Source: Verrucomicrobiota bacterium
GTDB taxonomy: Bacteria; Verrucomicrobiota; Verrucomicrobiia; Methylacidiphilales; JBCCWR01
Assembly (NCBI GenBank): GCA_039192515.1
Contig: JBCCXA010000002.1
Coordinates: forward strand, 1-64,000
Direction: 5' to 3'
DNA: 64,000 nt
Shown here: positions 16,533-26,143 of the stretch, piece by piece
How positions within the stretch are numbered: the first letter of the stretch is position 1
How the letters are laid out: the number at the start of each line of letters is the position of its first letter
Translations under genes and position numbers: made by a program
Notes under the pieces: generated by a model
What the model saw: only the letters and a program-made list of their open reading frames with translations
The model's database searches: none
Told to the model about the DNA's origin: nothing

Positions 16533-19272
16533 TGACAGAAATTAATAAGTCTGTAAGCAACTTGGATTTCTGTGTGGAGGATTTCGTGCTACGCCAATCT
16601 TTTAAAAGCTGTATTTGCTCGCGATGGAGGATGGAGAGTGGTTCTTGACGGAGGTGAAGAGTTTTATGAAGGCGAGGTCTTCTTTGCTCCAAAGAATTTC
16701 CTCCAAACAATAGATTAATCATATACTCTGTTCGTAGCCATTCTTGTTTTATGGCGTTGTAAAACTTTTTGCAGATTGCTGGGTCTTTAGTAAGTTGCGC
16801 ATAATGATAGGCGATTTGCATATCAGCACTGTGCATGCTGGTGTCAATATTACTTAAGACATAACGAGTGAAGGCCCATTTTTGAATTCTCCTTTGTAAA
16901 AGAATAAAGAGATCTGGCTTTTCAGAGCGTAGTTTTTCTAGTGCTGAACCCGTACCAAACCATCCTGTAAGATAGAAGCGTGATTGATTCCAGCTAAAGA
17001 CCCAAGGGATAGCTCTGAGATCAGCAAGTGATTTAGCTCCTGTTCTGCGAGCAGGCCTTGAACCAATCCTACTTTGCTCAAGCACATCAATCGGTGTTGC
17101 GGAACGATAAAAGTCGATGAATCCTTTAGTATTGAGAAATTCTCTGTAGACGTTTTCACTCCAATTAGCTAGCAGCTCAGCTACTTGATGCTCTTCTTGT
17201 TCTTCTGCGTGGGCGTTCTTGTGTCGCAAAGTAGTCGCGGCTGTGCCCGCTAGAAGTAACTCTAGATTATAAGTAGTTGTAATGAAATTAGTATACTTTT
17301 GCGCGATGGACTCACCTTGTTCTGTGAGTCGTATTTTTCCGTTAGTAAGACATCCGGAAGGTAGTGCCTCTAAGAAGCGATGAGTCGGCCCTGCGCCTCG
17401 GCTAATGGTTCCTCCCCGTCCATGGAAAAAAGTAAAAGAGAGGCCATGTTTTTTAACAAGTTTGGTGAGCTTTAACTGAGCTTGATGTAGCGACCATTGA
17501 GAAGTAATGATACCTCCGTCCTTGTTACTATCACTATAACCTACCATAATGTGCTGATTGAGCATTTTTGGAGTAGAGGTTTTTTTCGCCTGTGCTTTTA
17601 GCGATGCTTTGATCGCAGGGATCGACAAGAGTTGATCCATAATGAGAGAGCTTTGTTTAAGGTCTCGAATCGTTTCAAATAAGGGTACAACTGGTAACGG
17701 GCAGATGAGCTGTTTATTTTTAAAAGTAGCTAGGCCAGTTTCTCTAGCAAAAAGATAGATAGCTAGCAAGTCTGTGACATCCCTTGTCATGCTTACAATA
17801 AGGCATCCTAGACCCTCGGTTCCATATTGTTTTACGTGCTTAGTGAGAACCCGGTAGCATCCTAAAACGCGACTTGCTTCATCTTCCATAGGCGTGTTAG
17901 GAGGAAGGAAAGGGCGAGGAGACTTCAGCTCTTTGAGAAGGAATGAAAGCTTTTTTTCATAGGGCCATTCTGGGTAGAGACGCCCATCCGGAATTTTAGC
18001 AGATGATAAAATCTGAGAAATAGCAAGATCATGAAAGGCACTGTTCTGGCGAATATCTAAAGAAGCAAGATGAAAGCCAAAGGTTTCTACTATGCGAATA
18101 ATAGGATCTATTTCAATCTGAGCGAGCCTTCTGGCCCCTACTTCTAGCAAGCTTTCTCTGAGTATGTTTAGGTCAGATAAGAGTTCCTTAGGACTGTGAT
18201 AGGCAAGGGAATGCTCTTTAAACTTTAGGTACTGATCATGATTTTCACCGAAATCTATAGGTAGTCGGTCCAAAATAAGATTAGAGAACTGACGGAATGG
18301 CTCTTTACTATGGTATTGCTGTTGGGTTGAAGATAATTCGGGTAAAAGCCTAGAATGTCTTTTAAGAGCTTTAGTCAAGGGTTCTGGGCACGGGTAAAAG
18401 TCAGTAGATAAAGCCAACTTTCGTGGGAGTGGATTTAACTCTCTATAAATGATTAATAGTGCCTGTGTTCTTAGTTCCTCTAGAGTTTTTTCTGTGACAT
18501 CAGGTGTGACAAAGGGGTGGCCGTCTCTATCACCGCCAACCCAGGTGCCAAACCTTACATTTGGGAAAGCACTCGGTTCATTTAGGTTTTTAGGTGAAAA
18601 ACCTTTCTTTTCCCAGGCTTGCAGGAGTGAAGTGTCCAGAGCCTTTAATGCGTGAGGAAATACATCTCGTAAGTGGTGGAGAATCGCTTTTTGTTCATGC
18701 TGTATATCGGGTTTGCGCGAGCTGATCTCACCTGTTCTCCATATACGCTCAAGAACCGCTTTAATTTTCTCACGATTTGAGGAGAGTTCATTTTTTGTCC
18801 ACATTTTGTTTTCCCGTTCGACCATCAGAATATACAGCTCACGGTGCTGACGCAGAACTGTGGCTCGTTTGGCTTCAGTAGGATGGGCTGTAAGAACGGG
18901 TTCAATACATATATGGGGTAGGATTTTACTAATTTCGTTTTCTGAAATTTTTTGTTTTTGTAGCTGATTGAAATAATCAAGCCATAGTCCTGGTTCAGGC
19001 ACATTGGGATTTCGGTCGGAGCGTTGACGCCGCATTTGTGCAGCAGCATTCTCCTCTATCATATTGAGGAGTTGGAAGGTGATGGAATAGGCCTGGTAGA
19101 GTCGGCTAGAAAGGCCTTTTCGTTTACGGTTTTTTTGCTGCGTCCATGGCAATGCACTTGCTACATCATTTTCACCTAGCTCAAATAAAACTTCCTGAAA
19201 GCATTCCATAAGAAAGTCCAAATCGCTAGAAATCTTATGAAACCCAATTTTTACGAAGTCTTGTTTAGCCAT
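16498..19272 (-). CDS. ppc: phosphoenolpyruvate carboxylase
   Basis: Ppc makes oxaloacetate from PEP and bicarbonate, refilling the TCA cycle. The 924-residue protein has the standard length and motifs: the LTAHPTEAKRATV region with catalytic H130, the GTWVGGDRDGHPFVT loop, the second catalytic motif FFHGRGGTISRGAGPTH, and the conserved C-terminus ending LRTTG, which matches the RNTG-type end of the family. Start at 19272. The gene is downstream of the sulfatase gene on the same strand and overlaps the cNMP-binding gene at its 3' end. Secure. Confidence 0.98.
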   Translation of the reverse strand: MAKQDFVKIGFHKISSDLDFLMECFQEVLFELGENDVASALPWTQQKNRKRKGLSSRLYQAYSITFQLLNMIEENAAAQMRRQRSDRNPNVPEPGLWLDYFNQLQKQKISENEISKILPHICIEPVLTAHPTEAKRATVLRQHRELYILMVERENKMWTKNELSSNREKIKAVLERIWRTGEISSRKPDIQHEQKAILHHLRDVFPHALKALDTSLLQAWEKKGFSPKNLNEPSAFPNVRFGTWVGGDRDGHPFVTPDVTEKTLEELRTQALLIIYRELNPLPRKLALSTDFYPCPEPLTKALKRHSRLLPELSSTQQQYHSKEPFRQFSNLILDRLPIDFGENHDQYLKFKEHSLAYHSPKELLSDLNILRESLLEVGARRLAQIEIDPIIRIVETFGFHLASLDIRQNSAFHDLAISQILSSAKIPDGRLYPEWPYEKKLSFLLKELKSPRPFLPPNTPMEDEASRVLGCYRVLTKHVKQYGTEGLGCLIVSMTRDVTDLLAIYLFARETGLATFKNKQLICPLPVVPLFETIRDLKQSSLIMDQLLSIPAIKASLKAQAKKTSTPKMLNQHIMVGYSDSNKDGGIITSQWSLHQAQLKLTKLVKKHGLSFTFFHGRGGTISRGAGPTHRFLEALPSGCLTNGKIRLTEQGESIAQKYTNFITTTYNLELLLAGTAATTLRHKNAHAEEQEEHQVAELLANWSENVYREFLNTKGFIDFYRSATPIDVLEQSRIGSRPARRTGAKSLADLRAIPWVFSWNQSRFYLTGWFGTGSALEKLRSEKPDLFILLQRRIQKWAFTRYVLSNIDTSMHSADMQIAYHYAQLTKDPAICKKFYNAIKQEWLRTEYMINLLFGGNSLEQRRPRLHKTLHLRQEPLSILHREQIQLLKDWRSTKSSTQKSKLLTDLLISVNAIASGLRTTG

Positions 19273-19354
19273 AACTTGCGTAATCTAAGAGCAAATGCCG
19301 TCTCGTGCAAGTAGGTAGATATATGATGATGAAATAGCCTGGAGGACAATTATG

Positions 19355-21277
19355 CTATTTCTTTTTCTTTTTAGATTTAATGATTGCTTCAAAACTAGGG
19401 ATTTCTTGCTCCAATCCATGGCTTTCAAATAATGTAATGGCCATGCGGGCGGTATATTTTGGATCTAGTGCATCTTCGTAATTGCTCCAGTCGAAGTCTT
19501 TTAGAGCTGAGACAACCGGTTTGGCTTCTTCGCCCATGTAATCGAGAATGTTTAATGTATGGAGTTTGGTATATGATGGCTCGATCACCATTTTCTGCAA
19601 AGCTTTGAGGGCTAAGTCCTTTTCGCCTAAATTAAATAAGCTCCATGCAGCAAACCCTCTGACTTCGTGGGATGGGTCTTCTAAGCATTTTTTCAGTGCA
19701 TCTTCTGCTGGGTTAGCATTTTCTTTTAGCATGACACAGCCTGTGGCTCCCCAGTAACGAATCCCAGCATCTCTGTCATTTAAAAAACCAATGAGTTTGT
19801 TGATATTGCCTGGGTCATTAGCTAAGGCGACGTCCGCGGCTTCTAAATAGGCAGGCAGATTGTATTGCTGCCTATTTCTCACCATCTCATAAATTGTGGT
19901 ATCGAGATCATCAGATCTTTTAATGCGTTCGCTTTCTGGAATTAATCCTGAGTCAAAGATTTCCAATTGCCAATTTCGTAGCGCTTTGCGCATATTTTGG
20001 AGCGTAGTTTGGTGCTCTGGACTGTTGGCAAGGTTAGTAACATTATCGGGGTCATTCTCTGTGTCATAAAGTTCCTCTGAGTAGGGCTTGGGATTAAAGA
20101 AACGGCCAGTGATGGCATCGGTTTTACCAGCTTTGTGATGAGCGGCCCATGCCTCTGTTGTGGCCATTTTGAACATAAAATCTAAGTATTGTCCATATGG
20201 TGCCCATGGGGCATAATTCTTAATGTAAAGGAAGCGTTTGTCTCGTACGGCTCTAACATTATCAAAGCGCTCATCCATTCTTTCTCTAAAAGCAAAATGA
20301 TAGGCTTGCTCAGGCTCTATGTCCTTGCCAAGAAATATTCTACCCTGCATTTCTGAGGGGATTTCTGCTCCAGTTAAGCTCAGCCAAGTTTTTGGCATAT
20401 CAATAAAGCTCACCAAGCGCTCTACTGTAGTTCCTAGTTTTTGATTAGGCCATAGATGCTTGTATTTCTCTGGAATGCGAATAATTAGAGGAGTGTGTAT
20501 ACCCGAATCAAAGAGGAAGCGTTTACTTCTTGGAAGCACGCCTCCGTGGTCAGAGCAGTAAATGACAATAGTGTTATCTGAGAGGCCTGCTTGTTCTAAG
20601 CGAGCTAGTTTTTTGCCAAAGTTGGCATCCATACGCTGCACAGCATCTTGATACATCGCATAGTTCTTGCGGACGATAGGTAGGTCTGGGTGATAGCGGC
20701 GGAGAGTAACTTTAGAGGGGTCATGTTTGCTATTTTCTAGTGACTTTCCAAATTTTTTTGCTCTCGTTTCATGACTCTCTACATCATTGATAATGGTAAA
20801 GAAAGGCTGCTTAGTTTTAATGATTTCCCAATCAGCGTTATTACCTTTACTTTTATCCCAGACTTCCTTATCGACTCTATTTCCTCCTATGTTGTAGTCA
20901 GTTTTAGAGTGATTAGACACATAATAGCCTGCTTTTTTTAGGTATTCAGGATAGTAGCGTATTTGATCTGGTATAGGGTAACGACTGCGCATGGGTTGTG
21001 TGCCCATGGACAAGGCGTGAATTCCAGTGATCCATGTAGAACGTGATGGGGCACACACTGGAGCATTGGCAAAACAATTGGTGTAGCGAAATCCTTCTTT
21101 AGCAAATTGATCAATATTGGGGGTAGTAGCATTTGGGTTTCCATAACAACCAAGCCACTTTACACTGTTATCTTCGCTTGTTAACCATAGGATATTGGGT
21201 TTTTCTGATGCCGTAAGACTAGAGGTTATTAGTAGAGCCATAAATAAATGACTAAAGGGGAGTTTGGTTAAATGCAT
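19355..21277 (-). CDS. secreted type I sulfatase with C-terminal HEAT-like repeats
   Basis: A 640-residue sulfatase with a signal peptide (to about residue 23). The formylglycine signature CAPSR is at residues 75-79, with the preceding metal-binding ED at 35-36 and YCSDHGG later. The catalytic domain runs to about 470. It is followed by an alpha-helical repeat region (LIGFLNDRDAGIRYWGAT, LEDPSHEVRGFAAWSL) of HEAT/PBS type, a common extension in Planctomycetes and Verrucomicrobiota. The likely role is desulfation of polysaccharides or other sulfate esters outside the cytoplasm. A formylglycine-generating enzyme is required and is not in the window. Confidence 0.93.
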   Translation of the reverse strand: MHLTKLPFSHLFMALLITSSLTASEKPNILWLTSEDNSVKWLGCYGNPNATTPNIDQFAKEGFRYTNCFANAPVCAPSRSTWITGIHALSMGTQPMRSRYPIPDQIRYYPEYLKKAGYYVSNHSKTDYNIGGNRVDKEVWDKSKGNNADWEIIKTKQPFFTIINDVESHETRAKKFGKSLENSKHDPSKVTLRRYHPDLPIVRKNYAMYQDAVQRMDANFGKKLARLEQAGLSDNTIVIYCSDHGGVLPRSKRFLFDSGIHTPLIIRIPEKYKHLWPNQKLGTTVERLVSFIDMPKTWLSLTGAEIPSEMQGRIFLGKDIEPEQAYHFAFRERMDERFDNVRAVRDKRFLYIKNYAPWAPYGQYLDFMFKMATTEAWAAHHKAGKTDAITGRFFNPKPYSEELYDTENDPDNVTNLANSPEHQTTLQNMRKALRNWQLEIFDSGLIPESERIKRSDDLDTTIYEMVRNRQQYNLPAYLEAADVALANDPGNINKLIGFLNDRDAGIRYWGATGCVMLKENANPAEDALKKCLEDPSHEVRGFAAWSLFNLGEKDLALKALQKMVIEPSYTKLHTLNILDYMGEEAKPVVSALKDFDWSNYEDALDPKYTARMAITLFESHGLEQEIPSFEAIIKSKKKKK

Positions 21278-21384
21278 ATACGCAAGCGTATGGTTTTAAT
21301 TATTTTTAGTCGAATAAATAATTGGTTAGATCAAGTGGAGACTTTTATACTTTGCATTACTATAAACTGTTCTAGTTTTTGCGG

Positions 21385-22077
21385 ATGACACACACCATCA
21401 GTGAAATGCAGCAATGTGAGCGGCCTCGTGAGCGATTATGGGAAAGAGGGCCTGGGGCTCTGAGAGTAGCAGAGCTTTTAGCTATTTTGTTGCGAACTGG
21501 GGTAAGAGGAAAATCAGCTATAGATTTAGGTGAGGAACTGTTAGCGCGCTATGGTTCAATAGATGGCTTAAGCCGAGTAAGTGTTCAGGAACTTGCGGGA
21601 CTTAAAGGTCTTGGAATGGCCAAAGCAATACAATTAAAGGCAGCCTTTGAATTGGGGGTTAGGTTGTCCAATTCAAAAACTAAAGATACACCTTTGGACA
21701 CTCCCGAATCGGTTATTACTTTAGTCGGCGAGGAAATGAGGATGCTAGACCACGAGTGTTTAAGAGTCCTTGCAGTTAACACCAGACTTCGTTTAATTGG
21801 ACTAGAAGTGCTTAGTCGCGGGACAGTGAATGAGACCATTGCGCATCCTAGGGATGTGATGCGCATAGCCTTGACCTATAAGGCCTTTGGTTTGATAGTG
21901 GTCCACAATCATCCTTCGGGAGACCCTTCGCCCAGTAGTGCCGATTTAGCATTCACGAGAAATTTAGCGAAGGCTAGCGATTTGCTTCAGGTTGAATTGG
22001 TGGACCATCTTATTATTGGTGGGCGTGGTCAAAACGTAGAGAATTATTATAGTTTCAAGGAAGCTGGATATTTATAG
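21385..22077 (+). CDS. radC: RadC/JAMM-domain DNA repair family protein
   Basis: A 230-residue RadC-family protein. The N-terminal UPF0758 helix-hairpin-helix region (PRERLWERGPGALRVAELLAILLRTG; LAGLKGLGMAKAIQLKA) precedes the MPN+/JAMM zinc site HNHPSGDPSPSSAD with its upstream glutamate (VLSRGTVNETIAHPRD). The exact function of the family is not settled despite the name; it is common near mobile and housekeeping genes alike. The ATG at 21385 is preferred over a TTG at 21379. It is divergent from the sulfatase across about 100 bp. Confidence 0.93.
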   Translation: MTHTISEMQQCERPRERLWERGPGALRVAELLAILLRTGVRGKSAIDLGEELLARYGSIDGLSRVSVQELAGLKGLGMAKAIQLKAAFELGVRLSNSKTKDTPLDTPESVITLVGEEMRMLDHECLRVLAVNTRLRLIGLEVLSRGTVNETIAHPRDVMRIALTYKAFGLIVVHNHPSGDPSPSSADLAFTRNLAKASDLLQVELVDHLIIGGRGQNVENYYSFKEAGYL

Positions 22078-22128
22078 CTACGATTGCTAAGTTACTATTT
22101 GTATTCCTCTCCTTAGAACAGATCATCT

Positions 22129-24633
22129 ATGAATAGAATAGAAGCGAAAGGTAAGTTCTTTTTCCTGGGTGACAAGAAATTCTATCTTCAAGGGGTTACC
22201 TATGGTCCTTTTAGGCCAAGAAATAAAGAGAGTAGTTGTCTAGGGACAGAGGAAGAAACCAGGCGTGATTTCGCTTTGATGCACCTTGCGGGAATTAACG
22301 TAGTAAGAGTTTATCATACACCGCCTGGTTGGTTTTTAGATCTCGCTGAGACCTACTCTCTCTATGTCATTATTACTATCCCTTGGCATGAACGAACTTT
22401 ATTTTTAGATAGCACAAACACCATTAGAGAAATTGAATCCAAAGTTGAAGAAGCTGCTTCTGCAAATGCGGGTCACCAGGCATTATTTGGTTTCTATGTT
22501 GATAATGAAATACCTAGTGATTTAGTTCGCTGGTATGGAGGTGCTAAGATGGCACGCTTCCTAGATGGGCTGGTATCTATTATAAAAAATAAAGATAGTG
22601 AGGCATTGGTGGCCTACAGTAATTTTCCACCAACAGAGTACCTTCTGCCGCAGAGCGTTGATTTCTATTCTTATAATGTTTATTTGCATCGGAGGGCAGA
22701 GTTTCGGAGTTATCTGTCTCGCTTACAGCATTTGTCAGATGAGCGTCCTCTAGTTTTAGGGGAATTTGGCATGGACACCATTCGGCATTCTCAAGATGAA
22801 CAGGCGAAGCTTATAGAGGGGCACTACGAAGAAGTTTTTCGCGGAGGTCTAGCTGGAACGATATTATTTTCTTGGACAGATGAATGGTTCACGAATGGTG
22901 TAGACGTAGATGATTGGGCTTTTGGTCTTGTAGATAAAGAAAGAGTTCCCAAGAAATCATACGAGGTAGTCAAAAATAAAACTATCTCATCAACTGAGGG
23001 TGAAACAGTAGCTCAGAGTTATCCTTTAGCGGTTTACCCAAAAGTGAGCATAGTGGTTTGCTCTTACAATGGTGGCAAGACTTTGCGCTTATGTTTAGAT
23101 TCCTTGTTGGAGTTGAATTACCCAGACTATGAAATTTTGCTTATTGATGATGGCTCAACAGATCATACACCTTCTATTGCAAAAGATTATCCAACAGTAA
23201 GATATAAAAGGCAAAAGAACTTTGGCTTAAGTGTTGCAAGGAATGCGGGAGCAACTTTGTCTGAAGGTGAAATTGTAGCTTATACGGACTCTGATTGTAT
23301 GCCGGATAAGGATTGGCTATATCACCTTATTAAATTCATGGTGGAAAATCATTATGCTGTAGTTGGTGGACCTAATATCTCCCCACCCGCAAATAGCTGG
23401 ATCCAAGCTGCCGTTGCTTCAGCACCCGGGGCTCCAAGTCATGTGATGATGGATGACCAAATAGCTGAGCATGTTCCAGGGTGTAATATTGCTTTTTATA
23501 AGTCTGTGTTAGAAGCCATAGGTGGATTTGATCCTGATTACCGAAAAGCAGGTGATGATGTTGATGTCTGCTGGCGGATTATGCAAGCTGGTTACGAGAT
23601 TGGCTTTAGTCCAGCCGCAGTAGTATGGCATTACAGAAGGTTTACAGTTAAAGATTATTTCAAGCAGCAGAAAGGGTATGGGGAAGCGGAAGCATTACTT
23701 CGTTTTAAGCATATTAATTACTTTGACGATATTGGCGGTATATCTTGGCACGGTGTGATTTATGGTAAATTCAGGTCTAGTCGATTTTTTCATGCGCCTT
23801 TGATCTACCACGGTGTATTTGGCTCAGGTCTATTTCAGTCCATTTATACAAAGCCTTACCATTTCTGGCTCTATCTGCCTCTCAGCTTAGAGTGGAACCT
23901 CATTTCGGCTTTATTACTACTGTTGTCTTTCTTTTGGAATCCTCTGAAAATTGTTCCACTTATTACGATTGGTTGCACTCTTTGGTGTGTTATTGAATTT
24001 GTTATAAAAACTAATATCGAAGCGAAGCATGACTCTATAAGAGCAAGGTTGTTGTTGGCTTATTTGGGATGGTTACAGCCAATTGTCAGAGGTTGGGCTA
24101 GATACTTTACTTGGGTAAGTAAGAAGCAAACACCGAAGTCTGTCTTAATGTCAGAGGAATCTCATAGGCACCAAAAAGTTTCACTTACAGAGAGCGGTCA
24201 TATGACATTTTGGAGTGAGGGCGATCAAGATCGATTGGCTTTATTAGGTCAAATTGTTTGTTATTTGGAGGAAGAAGGTTGGAAATATGCTATTGATAAT
24301 GGCTGGACGAAGTGGGATATAAATATTTTTGCTAACCGTTGGTGGCATGTTCGGTTGAGAACTCTGACGGAAATATATCCCCAAGGTAAGCGTCTTAACC
24401 GTATTGAAATAGGCTTAAGGCCAACAACTTTTAGTGCCCTCTTAGCGATCTTAATGGCGCTGGTAGGAATGGTGAGTTGGTTGAAATTTCCACTGTTATG
24501 CTTGGGGGTTGGAGTAAGTCTCTTTTTAGTGCTATTGGTGCTTTACTACAAGGGCCTATTACTGAGGAAGAGATTGGGCGAATTGGTGCAAGCAGCAGCC
24601 TTTAATAAAGGCATGTCTATACTAGACACCTAA
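22129..24633 (+). CDS. fused glycoside hydrolase (GH2-like) and GT2 glycosyltransferase, membrane
   Basis: An 834-residue two-enzyme fusion. Residues 1-285 form a TIM-barrel glycosidase-like domain of clan GH-A type: RDFALMHLAGINVVRVYHTP, the acid/base pair N126-E127 in VDNEIP, and a candidate nucleophile E212 in VLGEFG. Residues 305-560 are a GT-A glycosyltransferase family 2 domain: VSIVVCSYNGG, IDDGSTD (339-345), TDSDC (386-390) and the GDDVD acceptor/catalytic region at about 475. The remainder has membrane helices near 585-630 and 765-815. It probably polymerises or transfers a cell-surface sugar, with a hydrolase or lectin-like module on the same chain. It stands alone after radC. Confidence 0.82.
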   Translation: MNRIEAKGKFFFLGDKKFYLQGVTYGPFRPRNKESSCLGTEEETRRDFALMHLAGINVVRVYHTPPGWFLDLAETYSLYVIITIPWHERTLFLDSTNTIREIESKVEEAASANAGHQALFGFYVDNEIPSDLVRWYGGAKMARFLDGLVSIIKNKDSEALVAYSNFPPTEYLLPQSVDFYSYNVYLHRRAEFRSYLSRLQHLSDERPLVLGEFGMDTIRHSQDEQAKLIEGHYEEVFRGGLAGTILFSWTDEWFTNGVDVDDWAFGLVDKERVPKKSYEVVKNKTISSTEGETVAQSYPLAVYPKVSIVVCSYNGGKTLRLCLDSLLELNYPDYEILLIDDGSTDHTPSIAKDYPTVRYKRQKNFGLSVARNAGATLSEGEIVAYTDSDCMPDKDWLYHLIKFMVENHYAVVGGPNISPPANSWIQAAVASAPGAPSHVMMDDQIAEHVPGCNIAFYKSVLEAIGGFDPDYRKAGDDVDVCWRIMQAGYEIGFSPAAVVWHYRRFTVKDYFKQQKGYGEAEALLRFKHINYFDDIGGISWHGVIYGKFRSSRFFHAPLIYHGVFGSGLFQSIYTKPYHFWLYLPLSLEWNLISALLLLLSFFWNPLKIVPLITIGCTLWCVIEFVIKTNIEAKHDSIRARLLLAYLGWLQPIVRGWARYFTWVSKKQTPKSVLMSEESHRHQKVSLTESGHMTFWSEGDQDRLALLGQIVCYLEEEGWKYAIDNGWTKWDINIFANRWWHVRLRTLTEIYPQGKRLNRIEIGLRPTTFSALLAILMALVGMVSWLKFPLLCLGVGVSLFLVLLVLYYKGLLLRKRLGELVQAAAFNKGMSILDT

Positions 24634-24740
24634 CCCCGGATAATGTAGCAGAAGTTGAATGAGACGTCGTGCGTAGCTATAAGTCTCCTTGGCATCATTC
24701 GGGTTTGGCAATGATTCGTGAAAGCTGGATTCTCATGTGC

Positions 24741-25271
24741 TTACTCAAATGTTTTATTATAAACTTCCTTGAAGTTTTCTGTGTTAAAGTCTTGGTCTAC
24801 TGTCATTCCTTCTTCAACTGTTACTGGAAGGACCCAGTAGCCCGAAGCAAACTTGCTCTTGTATTGTGCATAGAGTATGTACTCGCCGGGGTCTATGTCA
24901 TAGAAAGCATAAAACCCTTCGTCATTCGCTTTTGTTCGTGCGACAGCTGTTTTGACTGCTGCTGTTCCTATACTGACGAGGTCAAGGTTTTCGTATCCAT
25001 CATTGTAACGTTTAGGATGAGCAAGCCGGAGCCATCCTCTCTCCCTTGCTGCCTTAATTTCAGAGGCGGTACTTGCTGGGCATAATGCAATTTCAATATC
25101 CTTCAAAGTGTCTGGAGTCTTTTTGATCTTTAGTTGAACAGTTGCCTTTCCTTTGATGCTAGGGACGGAGATACTCTCCAGCTTCGTTTTAATTGTTTCT
25201 TGGGAAATAACAAGGCTGGGAATACTTAAAGTAACAAGGACAAGAAGGGTAATGTTGCACTTATCGATCAT
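24741..25271 (-). CDS. secreted protein with carboxypeptidase-regulatory-like fold
   Basis: A 176-residue protein with a signal peptide (MIDKCNITLLVLVTLSIPSL, cleavage after about 23). The C-terminal GFYAFYDIDPGEYILYAQYKS then GYWVLPVTVEEG resembles the prealbumin-like beta-sandwich of the carboxypeptidase regulatory-like / Cna-B family, which is a surface or scaffolding domain. The N-terminal part has no recognised domain. It is 16 bp downstream of yebC on the same strand. Function unknown, export likely. Confidence 0.6.
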   Translation of the reverse strand: MIDKCNITLLVLVTLSIPSLVISQETIKTKLESISVPSIKGKATVQLKIKKTPDTLKDIEIALCPASTASEIKAARERGWLRLAHPKRYNDGYENLDLVSIGTAAVKTAVARTKANDEGFYAFYDIDPGEYILYAQYKSKFASGYWVLPVTVEEGMTVDQDFNTENFKEVYNKTFE

Positions 25272-25287
25272 AATTCTCAGCTTATCA

Positions 25288-26034
25288 TTAGTTACTGATT
25301 TTAGCCATAATTTCGTCGCTTATATCAAAATTTGTGTGGACATTTTGGACATCATCACAATCCTCAAGTTTCTCAATCAAAAGCAGGATTTGCCGGGCAA
25401 TTCCTTCATCCTTTATCTCAACGGTATTTTCAGGAATGAATGTGACATTGGCAGATTTAGGATTCAAGCCGGCTTCTTTTAGAGCACTATCTATTTTATC
25501 AAAGTTTTCAAATTGGCCAACGATTTCTACTCCATCAGAGCTTGATTTTACATCATCTGGCTCTGCCTCGATCGTGGCTTCCAGGACAGTGTCTTCATCA
25601 CTTCCTTGAACAAAAAAATAGGAGCGTTTGTGAAACATCCAGGCCACGCTTCCAGCTCCGGCCATATTACCATGGTTCTTGCTGAAAATACTTCGAATAT
25701 CCGCAGCAGTTCGGTTTTTATTGTCAGTTGCTGTTTCAACAAGGATGGCAACCCCGCCAGCAGCATAACCCTCATAGGTCAGTTCCTCGTAGTTAGCTCC
25801 TTCTATCTCACCAGTACCTTTTTTTATAGCTCGGTCTATATTATCAGCGGGCATAGATTCGGCTTTGGCGGCCACGATTGCCGTCCTGAGGCGGGGGTTT
25901 AGTTCTGGGTCGCCCCCCCCCATTTTTGCCGCAACTGTTATCTCTTTCCCGAGTTTACTAAATAACTGTCCACGTTTTTGATCGTTAGCAGCCTTTTTGC
26001 GTTTAATTTGAGACCATTTACTATGACCAGCCAT
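25288..26034 (-). CDS. YebC/PmpR-family protein (transcription/translation factor)
   Basis: A 248-residue YebC/TACO1-family protein. The start at 26034 gives the family N-terminus MAGHSKWSQIKRKKAANDQK; the frame stays open upstream without family similarity. The core carries TVAAKMGGGDPELNPRLRTAI and NYEELTYEGYAAGGVAI. Members bind DNA as PmpR-type regulators or act on ribosomes stalled at prolines. A run of nine Gs in the coding strand (complement of 25913-25921) encodes part of MGGGD. It is divergent from the ECF sigma factor gene and followed by the secreted protein gene. The family call is secure; the role is debated in the literature. Confidence 0.93.
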   Translation of the reverse strand: MAGHSKWSQIKRKKAANDQKRGQLFSKLGKEITVAAKMGGGDPELNPRLRTAIVAAKAESMPADNIDRAIKKGTGEIEGANYEELTYEGYAAGGVAILVETATDNKNRTAADIRSIFSKNHGNMAGAGSVAWMFHKRSYFFVQGSDEDTVLEATIEAEPDDVKSSSDGVEIVGQFENFDKIDSALKEAGLNPKSANVTFIPENTVEIKDEGIARQILLLIEKLEDCDDVQNVHTNFDISDEIMAKISN

Positions 26035-26143
26035 AAGAAACAAATTGAAATTGGGGAAAAGCCAAATGTCAATAAGTCTAGTGATAAATTCTAGGCCAGT
26101 GCTGCGACCAGAAAAAATGTCTCGAGTTGTATTTGGGGACAAA

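Noticed and set aside
19331-19361. Hairpin followed by a T-rich tract on the plus strand near the sulfatase stop
   Set aside because: It has the form of a plus-strand terminator, but no plus-strand gene leads into it; the T-rich tract is the Lys-codon tail of the sulfatase on the other strand.
24669-25085. 138-codon plus-strand frame
   Set aside because: It runs antisense to the secreted-protein gene at 24741-25271, which has a signal peptide and a domain match; the plus-strand product is cysteine-rich and looks random.
26035-26142. N-terminal extension of the yebC frame
   Set aside because: The frame is open upstream, but the conserved family start MAGHSKW is at 26034 and the extension overlaps the sigma factor promoter region.
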